This document shows, one piece after another, positions 30,753 through 40,972 of a DNA stretch of 64,000 bases. Both the position numbers and the translations under genes were made by a program. Source of the DNA: Bifidobacterium sp. GTDB taxonomy: Bacteria > Actinomycetota > Actinomycetes > Actinomycetales > Bifidobacteriaceae. Positions within the stretch are counted from its first letter, which is position 1. The number at the start of each line of letters is the position of its first letter. The stretch lies in the NCBI GenBank assembly GCA_022649135.1, contig JALCNP010000009.1:1-64000 (forward strand). The letters run 5' to 3'. The notes beneath the pieces were generated by a model, which had not been told where the DNA came from, did not search any database, and was given only the letters and a program-made list of their open reading frames with translations.

Positions 30753-31558
30753 TATTCCTCGCTTTCGGTGTCGTCCATGGCGTCGGCGGAGTCGTCTGTT
30801 CCCAGGTACGCGGAGATGACCTGGGGGTCATTGGCGATGTCGCCAGGGGTCCCGCTCGCAATCGTGCGGCCATAGTCAAGCACCTGAATCCGCTGGCATA
30901 CGTTCATGACCAGGCTCATGTCATGCTCGATCAGCAGGATGGCGATTCCGAAACGCTCCCGGATGATGGTGATGCAGTCAAGGAGGTCCTCGGTCTCCGT
31001 GGGATTCATGCCGGCGGCTGGCTCGTCAAGAAGCAGGAGCTTCATGCCGGTCGCCAGGGCGCGTGCTATCTCGAGCTTGCGCTGCTGCCCATATGGCAGG
31101 TTGGAGGCCCGGCTCGACGCCAGCGAATCAAGATCGAAAATCGACAGAAGATCCATCGCCCTGGCGTGCATGTCGCGTTCCTGCCTCCAGAATCCCGGGG
31201 TGCGCAGGAGCGCGCCCCCCATGCGGTATGTGAAGGATTCGTCAAAGGCGACCAGGACGTTCTCCTCGACGCTCATCTGCGTGAAGAGGCGGATGTTCTG
31301 GAAGGTGCGCGCTATGCCGGCCCGCACCACCTGATATGTCTTCTTTCCGTTCATTCTCCGACCGTCAAGCCAGAATTCGCCTTCCGTGGGCCGGTAGACC
31401 CCGGTGAGCAGATTGAAAACGGTGGTCTTCCCCGCCCCGTTGGGGCCGATGAGACCGACAAGCTCACCTTTGCCGATGTCGAGGGTGAAATCCGAAACGG
31501 CCCTGAGCCCGCCGAAGGTGATGCCGAGATGTTCGGCTCTGAGGATGCTGTCACTCAT
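30752..31558 (-). CDS. livG: Branched-chain amino-acid ABC transporter ATP-binding protein LivG
   Basis: A 268-residue ATPase: Walker A GPNGAGKTTVFNL, LPYGQQRKLEIARAL (the LivG-type signature without SGG) and Walker B LLLDEPAAGMNPTE. The ATG at 31558 has GGGAGG upstream and overlaps the livM stop as ATGA; upstream open frame is the shadow of livM. Confidence 0.94.
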   Translation of the reverse strand: MSDSILRAEHLGITFGGLRAVSDFTLDIGKGELVGLIGPNGAGKTTVFNLLTGVYRPTEGEFWLDGRRMNGKKTYQVVRAGIARTFQNIRLFTQMSVEENVLVAFDESFTYRMGGALLRTPGFWRQERDMHARAMDLLSIFDLDSLASSRASNLPYGQQRKLEIARALATGMKLLLLDEPAAGMNPTETEDLLDCITIIRERFGIAILLIEHDMSLVMNVCQRIQVLDYGRTIASGTPGDIANDPQVISAYLGTDDSADAMDDTESEE

Positions 31559-32739
31559 GCCCGTGCCTCCCTGGATATCCGGGATGCCGCAGGAATGCCC
31601 GAGGGGGCGCGTCCATGGGCCGGTTCCGGGCTGCTCGGGGAAGATGCAGCGGCGGATCCGTCGCCGTGGCGGGCAACGACACCTCCCTCGGACGGGGGCT
31701 CCCCGGCCTTCTGCGGATTCCTGCCGCCACCTTTGCCTCCACGGGACAGCATCCGGTTGATCAACCGGGGAAGAGAGAACTCCCACGAGCCGAAGATCCC
31801 CTGTGGCCGGAAGATCATGACGAGCACCAGAGCCACGGAATACACAAGCATGCGGTAGTCGGAGAAGGCGCGCAGCAATTCGGGAAGAATCGTCAGGCCG
31901 ACGGCGGAGACGATGGAGCCGGTGATCGATCCCATGCCGCCGAACACGACCATGATGACATAGTTGATGGAATTGAGCCATCCCGCCATCGTGGGGTTGA
32001 GGGAACCGATGTACTGGGCGAATATCCCTCCCGCGACCCCGGCGAAAAACGCCGAGATCGCGAATACCAGAACCTTGAGATACGTGGTGTTGATCCCGGA
32101 GGCGCTCGCGGCTATCTCGTCGTCACGGATGGCCTTGACCGCGCGTCCGTAGCGGGAGCGGGCGAACATGAACAGGAACACGACGGTGACGACGGTGATC
32201 CAGAACACGACATACAGATTCGCCAGGCGATCGATGCCGATAAGGGCCTGCCCCTGCTGCCCTTTGCTCAGTCCCGCTCCTCCCGCGATGGTGAGGTTCT
32301 GTATGATCACGCGGATGATCTCCCCGAAACCCAGCGTGACGATCGCCAGGTAATCGCCATGAAGACGCAGTGCGGGGATTCCGACGAGAACCCCGAAGAC
32401 GCAGGCGAGCGCTCCCCCTGCGATTGTCGCGATGAGGAATCGGGAGAGGTCGCTCATCGCGATTCCCTGCGCCACGATCCATTTGCTGGTCAGGGCCGCA
32501 CAGTAGGCGCCTATGGCCTCGAATCCGCAGCATCCCAGAGTGAGCTGCCCGAGGACGCCTATGGTCAGATTCAATGACGCGGTCATGATCACCGCAATGC
32601 AGGCGGTCATCATGATTCCCTTGATGTAGGGGCTTGCCAGACCCGTCTCGCACACGGCCATGAGCAGCCCGAAAAGGGCCAGTACCGCCACAAGACACAC
32701 CAGATATGATTGTCTGTTCGACAGCATTGACTTTCGCAT
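31555..32739 (-). CDS. livM: Branched-chain amino-acid ABC transporter permease LivM
   Basis: A 394-residue polytopic permease, about nine helices, with the family EAA-like loop (YGRAVKAIRDDEIAASASGI). The last 70 residues are a polar Gly/Ser/Pro/Arg-rich cytoplasmic tail beyond the normal LivM end. The start is either 32739 or 32727. It lies five bases from livH. Confidence 0.93.
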   Translation of the reverse strand: MRKSMLSNRQSYLVCLVAVLALFGLLMAVCETGLASPYIKGIMMTACIAVIMTASLNLTIGVLGQLTLGCCGFEAIGAYCAALTSKWIVAQGIAMSDLSRFLIATIAGGALACVFGVLVGIPALRLHGDYLAIVTLGFGEIIRVIIQNLTIAGGAGLSKGQQGQALIGIDRLANLYVVFWITVVTVVFLFMFARSRYGRAVKAIRDDEIAASASGINTTYLKVLVFAISAFFAGVAGGIFAQYIGSLNPTMAGWLNSINYVIMVVFGGMGSITGSIVSAVGLTILPELLRAFSDYRMLVYSVALVLVMIFRPQGIFGSWEFSLPRLINRMLSRGGKGGGRNPQKAGEPPSEGGVVARHGDGSAAASSPSSPEPAHGRAPSGIPAASRISREARA

Positions 32740-32743
32740 CCCC

Positions 32744-33670
32744 TCAGACCTTCTCCCCTTCGTTCTTTCCCATGATTCCCGAGGGCTTGACCAGAAGCAC
32801 GACGATCAGGATGCCGAACACGATGGCATCGGAGAACGCCGAGGTGATGACGCCTGCGGTGATCGTTCCTATGTACGCCTTCGTGAGGCTTTCGATCAGA
32901 CCGATGGCAAGACCTCCGATCATCGCACCGGGAATCGATCCGATGCCCCCGAGCACCGCGGCGACGAATGCCTTGAGGCCCAGCATCGCGCCCATCATGG
33001 GCGAGACCTGGGGGTATGCGGCGCAATACATCAAGGCCGCGACCCCGGCAAGGCCCGATCCGATGGCGAAGGTGAGCGTGATGGTGGAATTGACTTTGAT
33101 GCCCATGAGAACCGCCGCCTCCTTGTCCTCCGACACGGCCCGCATCGCCCTGCCCCGTTTGGTGTAGGTGACATAGAGCTGAAGTCCGACCATGATCAGC
33201 ACCCCCAGAACGATGGTCAGCAGGGTGTCACCGGGAATGGAAAGCTCTCCCAGCGACACGTTGCGCAGATGGAAGATGGTCGGCATGGTTTTGTAGTCGG
33301 CACCGAAAACCGCCTGCGAGCCGTTCTCCAGCAGCAGGCTCATGGCGATGGCCGTGATCAGCGCCGTCATGCTGTTTCCGCGCTCGCGCACGGGTTTGTA
33401 TGCCGCCTTTTCGACGATGACGCCGACGGCCACGCACATGATGACGGCGGGGACGACGGCGAGCCATGCGGGGAGACCCGCGGCGATGATCATCGGGATG
33501 ACGAGCATCATCACGTACGATCCGACCATGATGAAGTCGCCGTGGGCGAAGTTGATGAGACGGATGATGCCGTACACCATGGTGTAGCCCAGGGCGACCA
33601 GCGAGTAGACGCTTCCGATTTTCAGCCCGTTGAATATCTGGCTGATGAACATGAGTATCTGATTGGACAT
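32744..33670 (-). CDS. livH: Branched-chain amino-acid ABC transporter permease LivH
   Basis: A 308-residue permease, about eight helices, with LVALGYTMVYGIIRLINFAHGD near the N-terminus (the LivH signature) and RAMRAVSEDKEAAVLMGI as the ATPase-contact loop. The ATG at 33670 has AAGGGGAG upstream. It follows livJ after a 327-bp structured gap. Confidence 0.94.
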   Translation of the reverse strand: MSNQILMFISQIFNGLKIGSVYSLVALGYTMVYGIIRLINFAHGDFIMVGSYVMMLVIPMIIAAGLPAWLAVVPAVIMCVAVGVIVEKAAYKPVRERGNSMTALITAIAMSLLLENGSQAVFGADYKTMPTIFHLRNVSLGELSIPGDTLLTIVLGVLIMVGLQLYVTYTKRGRAMRAVSEDKEAAVLMGIKVNSTITLTFAIGSGLAGVAALMYCAAYPQVSPMMGAMLGLKAFVAAVLGGIGSIPGAMIGGLAIGLIESLTKAYIGTITAGVITSAFSDAIVFGILIVVLLVKPSGIMGKNEGEKV

Positions 33671-33831
33671 TGCTCCCCTTTCACGTGGGGTGTGCGCAGT
33701 GGGTTGCGCGCGGCTGCGACGCCGCGGGCAACGACGATGAATGATGGTGACGCGCTTACGGCGGGGCACAAACGGTGATGGAGCCCCGCATCACGGCGCG
33801 CTCCGTCGATGGGGAGAACCTCCCCGGGAGG

Positions 33832-33860
33832 ATTCGGTGGGGGTCATGCCCCCGCCGAAT
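33832..33860 (-). terminator. Intercistronic hairpin between livJ and livH
   Basis: A 12-bp stem (one G-U pair) with a five-base loop, next to a second small stem GGGGAG-AAC-CTCCCC at 33811-33825, in the 327-bp non-coding gap 33671-33997. It probably works as a partial terminator or 3' stabiliser, giving more binding protein than permease. Nothing else is seen in the gap. Confidence 0.55.
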
Positions 33861-33997
33861 ATGCGGCGTGTGCGGCACCGGCCGGTGTCCCCCATCGCCT
33901 CCAGAGCGACGCGGCCACGGACAGACCGCATATGCTCCGCAAGTGGGGGGAAACCGGAGGTTGCGCCGATGATGCCGCCGCGAGATACGCGGATGTG

Positions 33998-35188
33998 CTA
34001 CTTCTCCGGCTGAACCGTGGAGTTGTATACGGGCTTTCCGTCCTTGTATTCCAGAACGATCACGGACTTCTTCGGAGATCCGGTTCTGTCAAGGGTGAAC
34101 GAGCCGGTCACTCCGCTGAAGCTCATGCCGGCCATCGCCTTGCGAACCTGTTCGCGGTTGGGTGTCCTGCCGGCCTTCTCGATCGCGGCCTTGACCATAT
34201 AGACGGAATCGTATCCCAGAGCGGCGAAGGTGTTGGGTTCCCCGCCATTCGCCTTTCTGTACGAGGTGATGAAGTCCTGTACCTTCGTGTTCGCGGAGTC
34301 GTCGGGAGAATAATGGGTGGTGTAGTACACCTTGTTGTAGACCGCGGTGTCATCGGTCAGCTTCAGACCGTCGTAGCCGTCCGGTCCCATGACGATTCCC
34401 TTGTATCCCACGGAACGGGCCTGCGGAATGATGTAGGGGCCTGCGATGCTGTAGTAATACGGCGCATAGAGGAACTGCGCGCCGGACGCCTGGATCTTCT
34501 GCAGCTGCGAGGAGTATTCGGTGTCGTCCGCGCTCGATGAGCTTTCCTTGTCGACGACGTCCAGGCCGTACTTCGACGCGGCCTTCACGAAGGCGTCCGC
34601 GGTCCCTGAGGAGTAAGGGTCTCCCGTACCGTAAAGCACCGCGACCTTCTTGACCTTCAGGGTCTGGGCGGCGAAGCGTGCCGCGACGGCCCCCTGGTAG
34701 GAGTCCTTGAAGCAGGCGCGGAACATGTAGTCTCCCGTGGCGATGGAGTCGGATGTCGCGGCCGGGGCGACGGCCACGAGCTTGCTTTGGTCGGCCAGAG
34801 GCGCGACCGCCGCGGTCGTGGCGGATATGGTCGGCCCCAGCACCGCCATGACGGATCCGTCTCCGGCAAGCTTGTTGAATGCGTTCGAGGCTTCGGTCGC
34901 ATCGCCCTTGTCGTCCATGCTCTCAAGCTTGACCTGCTTGCCGTTGATTCCGCCCTTGGCGTTGATCTCGGTGATGGCCAGAGTGAAGCCCTTGACCTCT
35001 GATTCCCCGTAAGCTGCGGCCGACCCCGAATTGGTGGTGATCGAACCGAGCGTGATCGTCTTCCCCGACACTGTGGCCGTCGCATCGCCCGTGTCGGACA
35101 TGCTTCCGCCCGAGCAACCCGCGAGAGACATAGATACGGCTGCAATCGCACCGATCACAGCAAATTTTCCGGTGAACGTGGTGTTCAT
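33998..35188 (-). CDS. livJ: Branched-chain amino-acid ABC transporter substrate-binding lipoprotein
   Basis: A 396-residue type I binding protein. The signal peptide ends with lipobox SLAGC, so the Cys near 24 is lipidated. The mature protein has the Leu/Ile/Val-binding features KLESMDDKGDATEASNAF and AVLGPTISATTAAVAPLAD and the C-terminal FSGVTGSFTLDRTG. The ATG at 35188 has AAGGA nine bases upstream. First gene of the liv operon. Confidence 0.94.
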   Translation of the reverse strand: MNTTFTGKFAVIGAIAAVSMSLAGCSGGSMSDTGDATATVSGKTITLGSITTNSGSAAAYGESEVKGFTLAITEINAKGGINGKQVKLESMDDKGDATEASNAFNKLAGDGSVMAVLGPTISATTAAVAPLADQSKLVAVAPAATSDSIATGDYMFRACFKDSYQGAVAARFAAQTLKVKKVAVLYGTGDPYSSGTADAFVKAASKYGLDVVDKESSSSADDTEYSSQLQKIQASGAQFLYAPYYYSIAGPYIIPQARSVGYKGIVMGPDGYDGLKLTDDTAVYNKVYYTTHYSPDDSANTKVQDFITSYRKANGGEPNTFAALGYDSVYMVKAAIEKAGRTPNREQVRKAMAGMSFSGVTGSFTLDRTGSPKKSVIVLEYKDGKPVYNSTVQPEK

Positions 35189-35301
35189 CCCAGATTTCCT
35201 TCTTCCCGTAACACAACAGGCGCACACGTGTACGGGGGCAACTGTCTCTCAGCTTGTGGCCGTCTCTCTCATTACCTCGCCAGTGTCTGCACCGTACCCC
35301 C

Positions 35302-35330
35302 TTTATACCGATGTCCCGGACAAATTGCAA
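35302..35330 (-). promoter_or_regulatory. livJ promoter with palindrome in the spacer
   Basis: On the minus strand TTGCAA (35325-35330) and TATAAA (35302-35307) are 17 bases apart. The spacer contains the 11-bp palindrome TGTCC-C-GGACA (35312-35322), well placed for a repressor. The predicted leader to the livJ start is about 110 bases. Confidence 0.55.
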
Positions 35331-35345
35331 CAGAGCACGTCCGTG

Positions 35346-36254
35346 TCAGCCGCGGATGGCGATCATGAAACGCGGGCGGCCACTGAGGTCAGCGCAGTCC
35401 CTCACTCCCCCGAACCCCTGACGGCGGGCGTATTCGACAAGCGCCTCGCGTTGGGAGATGTCATGCTCCATGATCAGAACGCCTCCGGCCCGAAGCAGCC
35501 CGCGTGCTCTGACGAGGATACGCTCCGGTATCAGCAGCCCGTCGTCCGAACCGCCGTACAGGGCGGCGGACGGATCGTAATCCCTCACCTCGGGCTGCTG
35601 GGGGATCTCGCTCAACGGTATGTAGGGCGGATTGGTGATGACCATGTCCATCATGCCGTCCGCATCGCGCAGCGTCCGCGGATCGGTCGCATCCCCCAGA
35701 ACGAGATGATAGTCGCGCAGGACGCGGGGGCACTGCCGAGATACCGCACGCCTGTTGCGGTCCGCCCACCGATAGGCATCCCTCGAGCGTTCCACGGCCC
35801 ATACCCTGGCATCGCTCAGCTCCGTGACCATGGACAGGCCGATCGCCCCGCTTCCCGCACACAGATCGGCGATCAACGGGCGCTCGAGATGCCGGCGCGC
35901 AAGCCAATCCATACCCGCCTGCACCACGTCCTCGGTTTCCGGTCGCGGTATGAACACACCCGGACCAACCCTGAGGTCAAGATAGCGGAACGGCGCATGG
36001 CCAACGATATGCTGCAGGGGCTCGCGCCGCGTGCGACGCACAAGCAGGGCACGGTAGCGATCCACGAGTTCCGCGGCGCTGCATCCCACGGCCATATCGG
36101 ACAGATCCGAACCGAGCACAATCGCCTTGTCGACGTCACGAAGCTCGCAGCCGAGGACATGCGCCAGGAGCAGCTTCGCATCATGCTGCGCCGCCGGGAC
36201 GCCCGCCTCCCTGAGCATCTCCGCGCCCGAACGGATCATCGAGGCTATCGGCAT
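35346..36254 (-). CDS. prmC: Release factor glutamine N5-methyltransferase
   Basis: A 302-residue enzyme that methylates the Gln of the GGQ motif in RF1 and RF2 using S-adenosylmethionine. The N-terminal helical domain (about 1-95) leads to a Rossmann fold with LCAGSGAIGLSM (SAM binding) and NPPYIP (Gln binding). It follows its substrate gene prfA by 42 bp. Confidence 0.95.
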   Translation of the reverse strand: MPIASMIRSGAEMLREAGVPAAQHDAKLLLAHVLGCELRDVDKAIVLGSDLSDMAVGCSAAELVDRYRALLVRRTRREPLQHIVGHAPFRYLDLRVGPGVFIPRPETEDVVQAGMDWLARRHLERPLIADLCAGSGAIGLSMVTELSDARVWAVERSRDAYRWADRNRRAVSRQCPRVLRDYHLVLGDATDPRTLRDADGMMDMVITNPPYIPLSEIPQQPEVRDYDPSAALYGGSDDGLLIPERILVRARGLLRAGGVLIMEHDISQREALVEYARRQGFGGVRDCADLSGRPRFMIAIRG

Positions 36255-36296
36255 GGTGCGGGCACCGGTCCGTTCATCTCGGCCACCATGGGCGCT

Positions 36297-37385
36297 CTAT
36301 CGCTGCCGGGCGAGACGATCCGCCTCGTCGGCCTGGATGTCGCTGTCGATAACCGCCTGAAGATCGCCGTCCAGCACCTGGTCGAGGTTATACGCCTTGT
36401 AGTTCGTGCGATGGTCGACGATGCGGTTTTCCGGGAAGTTGTATGTCCGTATGCGTTCTGAGCGGTCCAGCGAACGCACCTGGGAATGGCGCATGTCGGC
36501 CGCCTCGGCGGCCTCCTTCTCGTGCTTCATCGCCAGCAGGCGGGATTTGAGAACCCGCAGGGCGGCCGCCCGGTTCTGGATCTGGGATTTCTCATCCTGC
36601 ATGCTCACCACGATCCCCGTCGGAATGTGCGTCATGCGAACCGCAGAATACGTGGTGTTCACCGACTGGCCCCCCGGCCCCGAACTCATGAAGATGTCGA
36701 TTTTCAGGTCCTTGGGCTCGATGTCAATCTCGTCGTCGTCCTCGTCGGCCTCGGGGAAGACGATGACGCCCGCCGCGGATGTCTGTATCCTCCCCTGGGA
36801 TTCGGTGACGGGCACACGCTGAACACGGTGCACGCCCCCTTCGTATTTGAGACTGGCCCAGACCCCGTCCTCGGGTGAGGACACGTTCCTCGCCCGAATC
36901 GCGACCTGGACGTCCTTGATGCCCCCCAGCTCGGTGCTGTTCTCGCTTTGCACGGTGGTGGTCCATCCGCGCTTCTCCGCATAGCGCATGTACATGCGCA
37001 GCAGATCGCCGGCGAAAAGGGCGGCCTCCTCGCCGCCGGTTCCCGCCTTGATCTCCATGATGGTGTCCCGGATGTCGTCGGGATCCCGGGGGATGAGCGC
37101 GTCCCGAAGCTTGTCGCGCACTTCGGGAAGACGTCCCTCCAGCCGCCGCGCCTCCTGGGCGAAGTCCTCGTCCTCCTGGGCCATCTCGCTGGCGGCCTCC
37201 AAATCATCACGGACCCGGGTGTACTGACGATAGGCACCGATGATGACGCCCAGCTGCGCGTGCCTGCGTCCCAGCTTGCGCATGGCGTTGGGATCGGAGG
37301 CCACCTCCGACCTGCTCATCCGCTCCTCGATCTCGCGGTATTCGTCCAGAGCGGTCTGCGCCGCCGGGAACTGTTCGTCTGTCAT
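36297..37385 (-). CDS. prfA: Peptide chain release factor 1
   Basis: A 362-residue class I release factor for UAA and UAG. It has the RF1-type PVT tripeptide ([15 protein letters not shown]) and the GGQ motif ([17 protein letters not shown]). The ATG at 37385 has GAAGGA upstream. It is in an operon with prmC and downstream of rpmE. Confidence 0.96.
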   Translation of the reverse strand: MTDEQFPAAQTALDEYREIEERMSRSEVASDPNAMRKLGRRHAQLGVIIGAYRQYTRVRDDLEAASEMAQEDEDFAQEARRLEGRLPEVRDKLRDALIPRDPDDIRDTIMEIKAGTGGEEAALFAGDLLRMYMRYAEKRGWTTTVQSENSTELGGIKDVQVAIRARNVSSPEDGVWASLKYEGGVHRVQRVPVTESQGRIQTSAAGVIVFPEADEDDDEIDIEPKDLKIDIFMSSGPGGQSVNTTYSAVRMTHIPTGIVVSMQDEKSQIQNRAAALRVLKSRLLAMKHEKEAAEAADMRHSQVRSLDRSERIRTYNFPENRIVDHRTNYKAYNLDQVLDGDLQAVIDSDIQADEADRLARQR

Positions 37386-37479
37386 TGCATTCCTTCGCTG
37401 CCGGACATGTTCACCCACATGCCCATCGTCCCCGCGTAGCGCCTTCCCGGACGATTCCGATCCGACCTACGCATATGAA

Positions 37480-37536
37480 AACGCCAGCCCGCAGGGCCCG
37501 ATTGCATAATGCAATCAGACCCGTCAGACTGGCGTT
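37480..37536 (-). terminator. Compound hairpin and T-run after rpmE
   Basis: Nested stems AACGCCAG/CTGGCGTT (outer) and GATTGCA/TGCAATC (inner) begin eight bases past the rpmE stop. On the minus strand the outer stem runs into TTTT. This is the most typical intrinsic terminator in the window. Confidence 0.75.
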
Positions 37537-37543
37537 GCACAAG

Positions 37544-37756
37544 CTACTTGGTTCTCTTGCCGTAGCGCCTTTCGAACCGAGCGACGCGGCCACCGGTGTC
37601 GAGAATCTTCTGCTTGCCGGTGTAGAACGGATGGCACTTCGAGCACACGTCAACGGTCATGTGATCTCCACTGGCGGTCGAACGGGTGACGAAGGTGTTG
37701 CCGCACGAGCATGTGACCTGTACGGCATGATAATCGGGATGGATACCCTGCTTCAT
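37544..37756 (-). CDS. rpmE: 50S ribosomal protein L31 (zinc-binding type)
   Basis: A 70-residue L31 with the zinc ligands CSCG and CSKCHP, so it is the C+ form used when zinc is sufficient. The ATG at 37756 has TAGGAGA upstream; the open frame beyond it is unrelated. Confidence 0.96.
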   Translation of the reverse strand: MKQGIHPDYHAVQVTCSCGNTFVTRSTASGDHMTVDVCSKCHPFYTGKQKILDTGGRVARFERRYGKRTK

Positions 37757-38016
37757 GATGTCTCCTAAGGAATTCGGGGGACCCGGGTCGCCTCGCCCCG
37801 ATGGCGGACGTGAACCGGAACCTTTCGGATTATATGCGAAGGGCCTGACGGACGCCAATCGGTCTACGCTGCTGGAGAGAACGACACACGAGAACCTGGG
37901 GACCGCGGGCGAATCCGGGCATCCTCCGGTGTGCTGAATCAGAATGTGGAACGACGGCCGCGACATGGGCGCGAGGGGCGTTCCATCGTGTTCTTGCGGC
38001 GCATCGGTTCGCATGC

Positions 38017-38093
38017 TGGTGGGGCCCCAGGGGCTTGAACCCTGGACCGAACGATTATGAGTCGTTTGCTCTAACCGACTGAGCTAGGGCCCC
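38017..38093 (-). tRNA. tRNA with CAT anticodon, most likely elongator Met
   Basis: A full cloverleaf on the minus strand: acceptor GGGGCCC/GGGCCCC, D-arm GCTC..GAGC, anticodon stem AACGA/TCGTT with loop CTCATAA, T-arm CAGGG/CCCTG with loop TTCAAGC, discriminator A and an encoded CCA. A lysidine-modified tRNA-Ile2 shares this anticodon loop and cannot be fully excluded. The first acceptor pair is G-C and matched, so it is not the initiator. Confidence 0.9.
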
Positions 38094-38296
38094 GCGTCAA
38101 CCACTCTGGCGAGAGTCAACGCAACAATGATACCAATACCCGGGAACGCGTACGCGCATCACGCGCCGCCGGAGATTGCCGAAACCCCCACGATGGGGCA
38201 AAGTCCAAGCCTCCCCGAGCGAAACGGCTCTGATACCGCCCTGCGTGTCGCAGCATCGGCGCACATCCGCCACACCCCGCCGCACAAGGTCTTCGG

Positions 38297-39289
38297 CTAT
38301 GAGACACTCTGCCGGCGGGAGCGTGTCTCGAACATCGCCTCGACCTCCTGGGGCACCGGAATGGACGGATCGATCAGAGGATTGTTCAGATGCGTGTGGG
38401 AGAAGCCCTCCCGATACTGGGTGGGCGTGACGCCGGTTCTGCGCTTGAACAGTTTCATGAAGTTGCGCTCGTCATTGAAGAACGAATTCCGTGCGACCCG
38501 GGCGATGGGAATATCCGTCTGCATCAGCAGCACCTTCGCCGTCTCAAGGCGCATGTCGAGCAGGTAGCTCCTCAGGTTCGTTCCCAGCTCCCTGCGAAAC
38601 AGCCTGGACAGGTAATCCGAGTTCATCGCAAAATGTCCCGCCACCGATCCGACGGTGAGATCCGCGGACATATGCGAACGAATCCATTCGCAGATGCGAG
38701 CGGTGAGGGCGGACTCGTCGCGCTTCTTTTCCGCCAGGCCGCTGAGGTACTGATGACTGAGCTCAACCAGGAGGGCTCCGGTCATGAAGTCGCTCTCGCG
38801 CTGCGAATACCGGTAGCTGTTCGAGACGTCGAGCAGCTGCCCGAACAGCAGGAAGGCCCGGGCCTGCTGATTGAGGCGGAACTTATCGGGCAGCATGCTC
38901 ACATTGTTGAGTTCGGTGATGAATTCGCGATGCCGTATCTTGTCGAAATCAACGGTGACATTAGGTCGTAAAATGACACTTGACTTCTGGAAAATGATAC
39001 TTTCCCTCCACGCGGCGAAAAAATGCACCCAGTAGAAATCGATGGGTCCGCGCGCCGGACCCCCGCCCCCTATCGTTGCCCCCGGACGCAGAAGCACACA
39101 TTCCCCGGGCAGTATGTCAACGGGCTCACCATCGATGGAAATGCTGATTTTCCCGCGAACACCGAGAATGATCTGAAAATCGCGGTCATGCCGCATCGTC
39201 TTGTGGACCCATCCGGGACCCGCCGTGAACTCCCCGGCCTTGTAGTAGTAGATGGGCTCGGTGAGCGAAATCGAAACGGTTCCAGCCAT
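38297..39289 (-). CDS. AraC-family transcriptional regulator
   Basis: A 330-residue regulator. The N-terminal half is a cupin-like sensor (GKISISIDGEPVDILPGECVLLRPG). The C-terminal 100 residues hold two helix-turn-helix units (DLTVGSVAGHFAMNSDYLSR and IPIARVARNSFFNDERNF, then FKRRTGVTPTQYRE). The ATG at 39289 has GAGGAG nine bases upstream; an in-frame ATG lies at 39298. It is divergent from the GPH transporter and GH127 genes, so it probably activates them in response to an arabinose-containing sugar. Confidence 0.9.
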   Translation of the reverse strand: MAGTVSISLTEPIYYYKAGEFTAGPGWVHKTMRHDRDFQIILGVRGKISISIDGEPVDILPGECVLLRPGATIGGGGPARGPIDFYWVHFFAAWRESIIFQKSSVILRPNVTVDFDKIRHREFITELNNVSMLPDKFRLNQQARAFLLFGQLLDVSNSYRYSQRESDFMTGALLVELSHQYLSGLAEKKRDESALTARICEWIRSHMSADLTVGSVAGHFAMNSDYLSRLFRRELGTNLRSYLLDMRLETAKVLLMQTDIPIARVARNSFFNDERNFMKLFKRRTGVTPTQYREGFSHTHLNNPLIDPSIPVPQEVEAMFETRSRRQSVS

Positions 39290-39441
39290 CTGGATCATCT
39301 CCTCGCACCTGAAGGTCGGATACAGACACCATTATTGCACATTCAGCAGTGTTCTCCTCCGTCCGGAACGAGTTGCATGGATATGGGCATCGAGGCAGAT
39401 GCTCGGCCGCAGTTAGGGTCAGCGAGAAAGGACGTGCTAGG

Positions 39442-40857
39442 ATGCACACATCACCAGGCGACACCGCCGCCGCACGAGCGGTTTCCACGACGAAACCGAC
39501 CGAGAGGCAACTTCCGATCAGACGAAAGGTGACCTATGCCTTCACCGATCTGTCGGGCAATCTTCTGTACTGCATCATCAGCGGGTACGCACTGTACTAC
39601 TTCACCGACGTCTATGGTCTGTCCGTCACCGCGGCAGGGACCATCCTGCTCGTCGCCAGGTTCTTCGACGCGATCGGCGCGCCGGTCTGGGGCATGATCA
39701 TCGATCATACGCACAGCCGCTAGGGGCAGTCGCGCCCCTGGTTCCTGTGGATGGGCGTGCCGTTCGTCATCCTGGTGTGGCTGCTGTTCACGTCGCCGTC
39801 GTTCAGCGACGAAAGCGCGAGAATCTGGTATGCCGGCGTGGTGTACATCCTGGCGGACATCGCCTACATGGGCATGTCGACACCGATCACCGCAGTGCTC
39901 CCGAATCTGACCACGGATTCCAATGAACGCACGGTGACGAACTCCTTCCGCATGGTCGGCGGCAACATCGGCAACTTCCTTGCCGTCACCTTCATCCTTC
40001 CTGTCGCTTCATGGATCGGCGGATCCAATACCTCCAGGTCCGGATGGTCGACGGCGGTCGGCATCTACGCGGCGGTCGCGCTCATCCTACTGACGATCGC
40101 GTTCGCCGACATGCGCGAGCTCAACACCGGACGCGCCAGGTCGATCAGCATCCGCGAAAGCTTCAAGGCCGCCAGAGGCAACTGGCCGTGGATCCTGGTC
40201 GTCGTGGGCAACATCATCTTCTGGGTCGGCCTCGATATTCGCGCCACCACGCTGCCCTACTTCTTCCAGTACAACATCGGGCACTCCACGTTGACCTCGG
40301 TTTTCAACGGGGTCTCGATCATCCAGGTTCTCGCGATGGCGGCCGTACCGCTGATCGCCAAGAAACTGCACAAGTACGGCAGCACGATCTTCGGCTTCGC
40401 CCTCGCCGCGCTGGGCCAGTTGGGTCTGGCGATCTCCGGCGGCAACGTCACGCTGCTGATGGTCTCCTGGTGCATCGCATGTCTGGGCAGCGGCGCCGCC
40501 TGCTCGCTCTTCTTCGAGATGGTCGGAGACACCGTCGACTACGGCGAGTGGAAGAACGGCCTGCGCGCGAGCGGATTCCTGACGGCGGTGGGCAGCTCCT
40601 TCTGCATCCAGATCGGTGCCGGCGTCGGCGGGTTCATCCCCTCGCTGGTGATGAATGCCGGCGGCTATGTCGCCGACAGGACCCAGACGGCTTCGGCGCT
40701 TTCGGCCATCCATTTCTCATTCACCTGGCTGCCGCTGATCATCTTCCTGATCGGCATCATCCCCATGGTCCTCTACCGCCGCTTCGAAATGCACGAGCCG
40801 GTGGTACGCGAGGATCTGCGCATGCGCGCCATCGAAGCCGAGGGGAGCGGAGCCTGA
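39442..40857 (+). pseudogene. GPH-family sugar:cation symporter interrupted by in-frame TAG
   Basis: Continuous frame of a 12-helix glycoside-pentoside-hexuronide transporter, broken by a single TAG at 39721-39723 (codon 94). Before it: RRKVTYAFTDLSGNLLYC to MIIDHTHSR; directly after it: GQSRPWFLWMGVPF. In this family the loop normally reads as D-x-T-x-S-R-W-G-x-x-R-P, so the stop replaces a conserved Trp, one base change from TGG. The rest of the protein (for example FEMVGDTVDYGEWKNGLRASG) is intact and undecayed. It may be a recent null mutation, a sequencing error or a suppressed stop; an internal start at 39751 would lack the first helices. It precedes GH127. Confidence 0.85.
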
Positions 40858-40972
40858 CCATCACCAGGGGGCGAAGACGTCGCGGCCACCGCGCACCGCA
40901 TTCGTCCCTGCCCCGGAAAACGCCCATGTCCGCGCGAAGCGGCATGGGACACGTTGCAGATAAGGAATAACC

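Noticed and set aside
38017..38093. Initiator tRNA-fMet
   Set aside because: The first acceptor pair is a matched G-C and the anticodon loop CTCATAA fits elongator Met or Ile2; initiator tRNA has an unpaired first base.
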